A stretch of 9,202 bases of DNA. It comes from an uncultured Bacteroides sp. (GTDB taxonomy: Bacteria > Bacteroidota > Bacteroidia > Bacteroidales > Bacteroidaceae). The stretch is taken from the NCBI GenBank assembly GCA_900766195.1, contig CAAFUN010000133.1, positions 1 through 9,202 on the forward strand, written 5' to 3'. A program made the translations under genes and the position numbers. The notes below the pieces were generated by a model. The model ran no database searches. It saw only the letters and a list, made by a program, of their open reading frames with translations, and was not told the DNA's origin. Below are positions 5,663 through 9,202 of this stretch, one piece after another. Position 1 is the first letter of the stretch. The number at the start of each line of letters is the position of its first letter.

Positions 5663-6817
5663 CTATTCAAATACAACATCTTGGCTGACAGTAAGTGCCC
5701 AAGAAGCCACACTCACAGTAATACTCAACGAAGCCGGATCAATAGTTCCGTCAGGATCGGTAATACCAATCGTTCTGATGGTTGCCATAAGAGCATAGCA
5801 TTTGTTACGATCAATACTGCCAAGACGGGGATTAGTGCTACCATCAACAGTTGTCATTGTGGTTCCGTCTCCTTCCTGAATAGTGGTATTGAGTTGTGTT
5901 TTATTAATAATAATGGGGTAATACACCGTAGTACCGGCGTCGCTGCTATTGGCTTTGAACGTACCCTCTATGACAAGGGCTGTTCTATTAGAAGAAGAAG
6001 CATTGGGAAACAGGTAGAACCAGAAATTCGTAGTATAGGGAATACTGGTACCGCTCATTTCAGCAGCTCCACTTACATCGCCTGTTAAAAAAGATTTACC
6101 AGAAGTAAATCCGCTATAATTTCCTTTCAGGAAAGCAACCGACGACGGAGTAGTTGTGATAACATCACCCGTATTTGGAACTACTACGGACTGTGCATTA
6201 CGAATAAAAATATTCGTCGGCTTAAAAGAGGCATTTGCATATTGTCCATTAGTATTAAAATCAGTTTTAATACTGCTAATGGATACACGTGCCACAAGGC
6301 GCGACAAGGAGACTATCAGTCCCGTATTATTCCCCGCACTTAGCGTGAAGGTTCCAGAACTACTTAAAAGTATTTGTCCTGACATAGGCAGATTGGTGGA
6401 AGTTTGTGCATCAGCAAGAGTAATAGTTCTTGCTAGAAAATCGGCTTTATTACTTACTCCCGCAAAATAGTTGTCCGAAGGAGCATTTGCTACTACAATG
6501 CCAGTGCAATTCTGAGCCGGAGTACAGCTCAAAGTCGGCATCGTATTGCTTCCTTCAAAAGTACGAATGGCATTTACCGATGTATTTGCATCGGAATTGA
6601 ATATTACCACCGTATATCGTATAATTGTATTTTCATCCGATTGAGTTGGTATTTGCGTGCCTGTTGCACGAGTTCCAACAGTACCTTTAAGGGTAAGTTG
6701 CACTTGCGCTGTTTTCTGTACGGCATCAGGAACATCTTCATTGCCGCTGCTATTACAAGAGCCTAATGTAAAGGCAGTTGCTACCAGCAATGCCCCTAAA
6801 AAAAGATTACTTTTCAT
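5663..6817 (-). CDS. Mfa1/FimA-like major fimbrillin lipoprotein (384 aa)
   Basis: The signal peptide MKSNLFLGALLVATAFTLGS is followed by lipid-bearing Cys21. The rest is beta-rich with fimbrillin landmarks: GTVGTRATG (45-53), where Arg50 is a plausible protease site for pilin maturation, VVIFNSDAN (70-78), NLPMSGQI (142-149), LSRLVARVSI (171-180), a WFYLFPNASS segment (266-275) and a final strand-like SITVSVASWALT (365-376). In type V pili, trimming after such an Arg exposes a groove that takes a donor strand from the next subunit, which drives polymerisation. Length and composition (Thr/Ser/Asn-rich, no enzyme motifs) fit the stalk subunit. It follows the DUF3868 gene after 136 bases and precedes the anchor gene. 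ATG 6817 is the only start that gives a proper signal peptide. Confidence 0.88.
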   Translation of the reverse strand: MKSNLFLGALLVATAFTLGSCNSSGNEDVPDAVQKTAQVQLTLKGTVGTRATGTQIPTQSDENTIIRYTVVIFNSDANTSVNAIRTFEGSNTMPTLSCTPAQNCTGIVVANAPSDNYFAGVSNKADFLARTITLADAQTSTNLPMSGQILLSSSGTFTLSAGNNTGLIVSLSRLVARVSISSIKTDFNTNGQYANASFKPTNIFIRNAQSVVVPNTGDVITTTPSSVAFLKGNYSGFTSGKSFLTGDVSGAAEMSGTSIPYTTNFWFYLFPNASSSNRTALVIEGTFKANSSDAGTTVYYPIIINKTQLNTTIQEGDGTTMTTVDGSTNPRLGSIDRNKCYALMATIRTIGITDPDGTIDPASLSITVSVASWALTVSQDVVFE

Positions 6818-6953
6818 ACCATTCTTAATTTTTTAATGATTATTGCTTATTCATTGTCATCACGCATTACGCGGATTGACACAAATTATCTTTTTCTTAT
6901 TCTTTACTTATTATCTTTTACTCTATTGTCAATGATTGATTGTTCCATCAATA
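6818..6953. promoter_or_regulatory. Leader between the DUF3868 gene and the stalk gene
   Basis: This is the widest internal gap of the operon (136 bases against 21-36 elsewhere) and is very A/T-rich. On the minus strand it contains TAATTTG, one base short of a -7 consensus, and two small stems: ATTGAT with ATCAAT just after the DUF3868 stop, and ATC-CGC with GCG-t-GAT nearer the stalk gene. It could hold an internal promoter, a processing site or an attenuator that raises stalk expression over the upstream genes. None of these signals is strong. Confidence 0.3.
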
Positions 6954-8444
6954 TCACTTGCTATTCTTTTCTAATCCAAGTGCCTTTTTCGCTTCGCTCA
7001 CTCCCGCTGCGGCAGCCATTTGCAGATATACCTCCGCCTTGTCGCGGTTGCCCTCCAGCAGATACAGAATGCCCATGTTGTTGTAGGCAGCCGGAAGCGT
7101 GGCATATTTGTCAAGGTAGGCATGCGCCTTCTTCAGATCATGTTTGCTCAGCGCCACGCCCGCAGCATTGATGGCTGCTTCGGGACTGTCAGGGAACAGA
7201 CGTGCGGCAAGGTCTAAGGCATCGTTGTACTCATTAGAGCCTTTAGGATAACTCATCGCCACGTTGAAGAACTCGGAGAGTTTCAATGAGCGGGAACCCA
7301 GTTCGAAGAGTCGGCGTCCTTCGGCGGTGTCCAATCGGTGTTGTGAATAACTGATGGCGTATTCCACACGACGCACCCGTGGGAAGATGCGATCCTGCAA
7401 GTAGCGGTAGGGACTGCCACCGGCTAGGTCCATCAGCACCCGTTCGCGTCCTTTCGTCAGATCGACCGTAGAGATGATATCCGTTACAGCATGTTCCAAT
7501 GGCATGCCCGATTGTGTTACCAATGAGCGGATAGAGTCCCAGTCTTCCGCCATCCATGTCACTTCAAGCGGAATCTTGTTTACCACATAGTTCTCTCGCA
7601 GGTAGTCTTTCAGCTCAAGGGCACGTTTGGCGGCTGCTTTCTCGTTCTTGCGATAGTTACCCGAGGGTGCACCGTAGCCCGTCACTTGAAGTTTGGTTAC
7701 TCTCGTACCGTTCTCTTTCTCCAGCGAGCGTACGGCTTCACGCAGTCGGAAGTAGATTTCATAGTCCTGTTTACCACCTGCAAACTTATCCAGACCGCTT
7801 GTTCCCCAGTAGGGAATGGTGCCACGCAACACATGGGACGTATCTTGTCCGCTTTCCAATTGAACCACGTTTACCAGACTGAGGTAACGCTCGTCAATGC
7901 CGGCCCTGCCTGTAGAGGTGCGTGCTTGCGGGAAGCTGATGCCTGCGTCAATACGATCTTCATACAGGCCGGAGAGTTTGCCGTTGCAGCCGCATTCGCG
8001 TGTGCGGAGCATCAACACGGCATCTTTCATCCACTCGGCATAAGGCACTTCCGTCTTATAGGTCAGTTGGCGGGAGTCTTTAGGAGTGTTACGTACCACC
8101 ACGCTAGTGGAATTATTATTCTTGCGTGCCTTGCTTGCAGAGGCAAGCACCTCATGGCGGTGGTAGGCGCGTTGCTTCACGGTGCCGTTCACCACAACGG
8201 AAGGAAGTTCGAGCGAGCGATCGCCCGAACGAAGCACGGGAATCAGTGTCACCGATTCATCCAAGGGGAGTTTAAGGCGATCATAGCTCACCTTCATACC
8301 CACATGAAGGTCACCGTCACGCACCGAGAGGTGCTGGTCTGTCACACTCAGCTGTCCCTTATAGGCTTGCTGACCAAAGACAGAGAAAGAGAAAGGCAGC
8401 AACAGAAGGTACAAAAGGATAGGGTTCTTTTTCATTGAAATCAT
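6954..8444 (-). CDS. DUF3868 protein with OmpA-like segment and TPR-like C-terminus (496 aa)
   Basis: A cleavable signal peptide (KKNPILLYLLLLPFSFSVFG, then QQ) sends it to the periplasm. Residues about 27-180 match the DUF3868 layout: a paired-strand region with LHVGMKVSYDRLKLP (46-60), LIPVLRSGDRSLELPSVVV (67-85), a TEVPYAEWMKDA stretch (131-142) and a CGCNG motif (151-155). Residues about 215-365 look OmpA-like, with LQVTGYGAPSGNYRKNEKAA (252-271) followed by RALELKDYL, the usual place for the peptidoglycan-binding helix. Residues about 400-490 form TPR-like helices (DLAARLFPDSPEAAINAAGV, AAYNNMGILYLLEG). DUF3868 genes typically lie next to DUF3575 and fimbrillin genes in Bacteroidales. 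A cell-wall-tethered role in pilus export or anchoring is inference. ATG 8435 (residue 4) is an alternative start. Confidence 0.85.
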   Translation of the reverse strand: MISMKKNPILLYLLLLPFSFSVFGQQAYKGQLSVTDQHLSVRDGDLHVGMKVSYDRLKLPLDESVTLIPVLRSGDRSLELPSVVVNGTVKQRAYHRHEVLASASKARKNNNSTSVVVRNTPKDSRQLTYKTEVPYAEWMKDAVLMLRTRECGCNGKLSGLYEDRIDAGISFPQARTSTGRAGIDERYLSLVNVVQLESGQDTSHVLRGTIPYWGTSGLDKFAGGKQDYEIYFRLREAVRSLEKENGTRVTKLQVTGYGAPSGNYRKNEKAAAKRALELKDYLRENYVVNKIPLEVTWMAEDWDSIRSLVTQSGMPLEHAVTDIISTVDLTKGRERVLMDLAGGSPYRYLQDRIFPRVRRVEYAISYSQHRLDTAEGRRLFELGSRSLKLSEFFNVAMSYPKGSNEYNDALDLAARLFPDSPEAAINAAGVALSKHDLKKAHAYLDKYATLPAAYNNMGILYLLEGNRDKAEVYLQMAAAAGVSEAKKALGLEKNSK

Positions 8445-8448
8445 TGTT

Positions 8449-8462
8449 TATATAGCTATATA
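8449..8462. repeat. 14-bp perfect palindrome TATATAGCTATATA
   Basis: It sits five bases upstream of the DUF3868 ATG in the 36-base gap after the DUF3575 gene. Such an A/T palindrome could melt easily at the translation start or be a binding site. It may simply reflect low base complexity. Confidence 0.35.
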
Positions 8463-8480
8463 TTAATTATTCATCCTTAA

Positions 8481-9074
8481 TCACTTGATTATATAGACCA
8501 GCGACACTGCAACTTTGGTGGGGCCCAGATAGTGCTTCACACCATCACCCGTTTTCTCACCACAATGTGCACAGTAGTAGCGGTCATAACCGGCATGCAC
8601 ATAACCACCGCCCACTTCCGCTTCAACTCCCCAGTGTGGAGAAAGCACCCACTGATAACCCAGAGAGAGGCCGCCACCCAGTACAAAGCCTTCGTAACGG
8701 CTACTCTGCACACCTTTGTAAAGCCCGAAAGGAAGCTGTGCATCCGAGAGGTTGAACTCCCCTACAAGAGCGTGAACACCCCAGAACCAACCGCTGAACG
8801 GTTCACAACGCCAGAAGCGCAGTTCCGGCTGTAACAGCCAATGGCGTTTTCGATAGTTGCTCTGCTCAGTATAAAAAGGATAATAATGGCCGGTCAAATC
8901 AAGTGTGGTTTTGCTGCCCAGTTTCACTTCCAAGCTAACATTAGGCGAGGACAAAGCATCGGCAACAAAATTATGCTTCACAGCCAGTTGTTGGGCAAAG
9001 CCATCCATGCTGCAAAACAAGAAAAGGCAGAAAACAAGTGTCGGCATTAAGAGCCTTTTATGCATTTCTTTCAT
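8481..9074 (-). CDS. DUF3575 outer-membrane-type protein, first gene of the pilus module (197 aa)
   Basis: From ATG 9074 the protein begins MKEMHKRLLMPTLVFCLFLF, a signal peptide that ends DGFA before QQ. The mature part is typical of DUF3575: LAVKHNFVADALSSPNVSLE (the usual V-x-x-K-N-x-L-x-D opening), LGSKTTLDLTGHYYPF, RHWLLQPELRFW, FWGVHALVGEFN, LGGGLSLGYQWVLSPHWGVE and YDRYYCAHCGE, ending in a strand KVAVSLVYIIK. Alternating aromatic strands and Gly-rich turns suggest a small outer-membrane barrel. In Bacteroidales this family is encoded directly before DUF3868 and fimbrillin genes; its exact job is unknown. The frame is open further upstream, but ATG 9074 or 9065 has AAAGG-type sequence in front and gives a normal signal peptide, so the longer forms (9116, 9164) are unlikely. 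Confidence 0.82.
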   Translation of the reverse strand: MKEMHKRLLMPTLVFCLFLFCSMDGFAQQLAVKHNFVADALSSPNVSLEVKLGSKTTLDLTGHYYPFYTEQSNYRKRHWLLQPELRFWRCEPFSGWFWGVHALVGEFNLSDAQLPFGLYKGVQSSRYEGFVLGGGLSLGYQWVLSPHWGVEAEVGGGYVHAGYDRYYCAHCGEKTGDGVKHYLGPTKVAVSLVYIIK

Positions 9075-9109
9075 CACCTTTATAGCCTTTGTTTCCTTTG
9101 TTTGTTTTT

Positions 9110-9130
9110 CAATCATTCGCCAATCATTCG
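9110..9130. repeat. Tandem duplication of a 10-bp motif
   Basis: CAATCATTCG occurs at 9110-9119 and again at 9121-9130, with one base between. The duplication spans the stop of the upstream partial gene (TGA at 9126-9124) and puts several in-frame stops and ATGs between that gene and the DUF3575 gene. It is most simply a slippage duplication. Confidence 0.5.
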
Positions 9131-9202
9131 TCTTCTGTAGCAGCACAGGCTGAATCGGACACAAATATGTCGACCAAACGGATGCGAGTGAGGAAATAAC
9201 GC
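9124..9202 (-). CDS. C-terminal end of an unidentified upstream gene
   Basis: One minus-strand frame is open from the right edge to a TGA at 9126-9124. Its last 25 residues include RYFLTRIRLVDIFVS and end CAATEDE. It looks more protein-like than the other two frames; one of those reads out-of-character Cys/Arg-rich sequence, the other runs into the DUF3575 gene. It ends 49 bases before the likely DUF3575 start, so it could be the preceding operon member or a separate regulator or recombinase gene. The stretch is too short to identify. Confidence 0.4.
   Translation of the reverse strand, partial: RYFLTRIRLVDIFVSDSACAATEDE

Noticed and set aside
7686..8438. Plus-strand frame of 250 codons opposite the DUF3868 gene
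   Set aside because: It is the antisense of a well-supported gene with clear domain matches. Its product is His/Cys-rich without recognisable motifs.
8481..9164. Extended 227-residue start for the DUF3575 gene
   Set aside because: The extension begins at TTG, overlaps the upstream gene tail and would place 30-odd polar residues before the signal peptide.

Overview
The window looks like the chromosome of a gut Bacteroidales organism, most likely Bacteroides or a close relative. The evidence is Bacteroides-type promoter elements (TTTG, about 20 bases, then TAnnTTTG) and families largely restricted to that order: Mfa/FimA-type fimbrillins, FimB/Mfa2 anchors, DUF3575, DUF3868 and DUF4248. Every gene I can support is on the minus strand, so transcription runs from high to low coordinates. 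The species cannot be fixed from the sequence alone.

Region A (about 9202-2069) is a type V pilus (fimbria) operon. After the tail of an unidentified upstream gene come a DUF3575 outer-membrane-type protein, a DUF3868 protein with an OmpA-like segment and a C-terminal TPR-like region, a stalk fimbrillin lipoprotein, a FimB/Mfa2-family anchor lipoprotein, and a 777-residue fimbrillin with a FISUMP-type C-terminal domain that is the probable tip or adhesin. Known type V biology suggests the lipoproteins are exported, lipidated, trimmed after an N-terminal Arg and polymerised by donor-strand exchange. The DUF3575 and DUF3868 proteins probably serve the outer-membrane or periplasmic side, but their role is not established. 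A small single-helix membrane protein follows the tip gene by 23 bases. It is split by a one-base frameshift at an A4 run and is followed by a convincing terminator (2102-2069), so it looks like a sixth, broken or recoded, member of the operon.

Region B (about 2068-1558) is mostly non-coding. It holds an array of four imperfect 22-bp repeats, each about two helical turns long and two of them with clear internal dyads, plus a cluster of tiny overlapping reading frames that may be gene remnants. It ends in a good Bacteroides promoter for the next gene.

Region C (1557-1) starts with a DUF4248 protein. A 444-base gap follows, with a large perfect hairpin, a long-loop inverted repeat and 19-bp direct repeats. 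After a near-consensus promoter comes a 204-residue protein that resembles phage-type replication or winged-helix proteins, then a possible overlapping 52-residue gene, and finally the first 17 codons of a gene that leaves the window. This is accessory-type DNA next to the pilus operon.

By eye, the DUF3868/DUF3575 end is richer in G+C than the tip gene and the 1.1-2.3 kb region, which fits a conserved assembly module joined to fast-evolving surface subunits.
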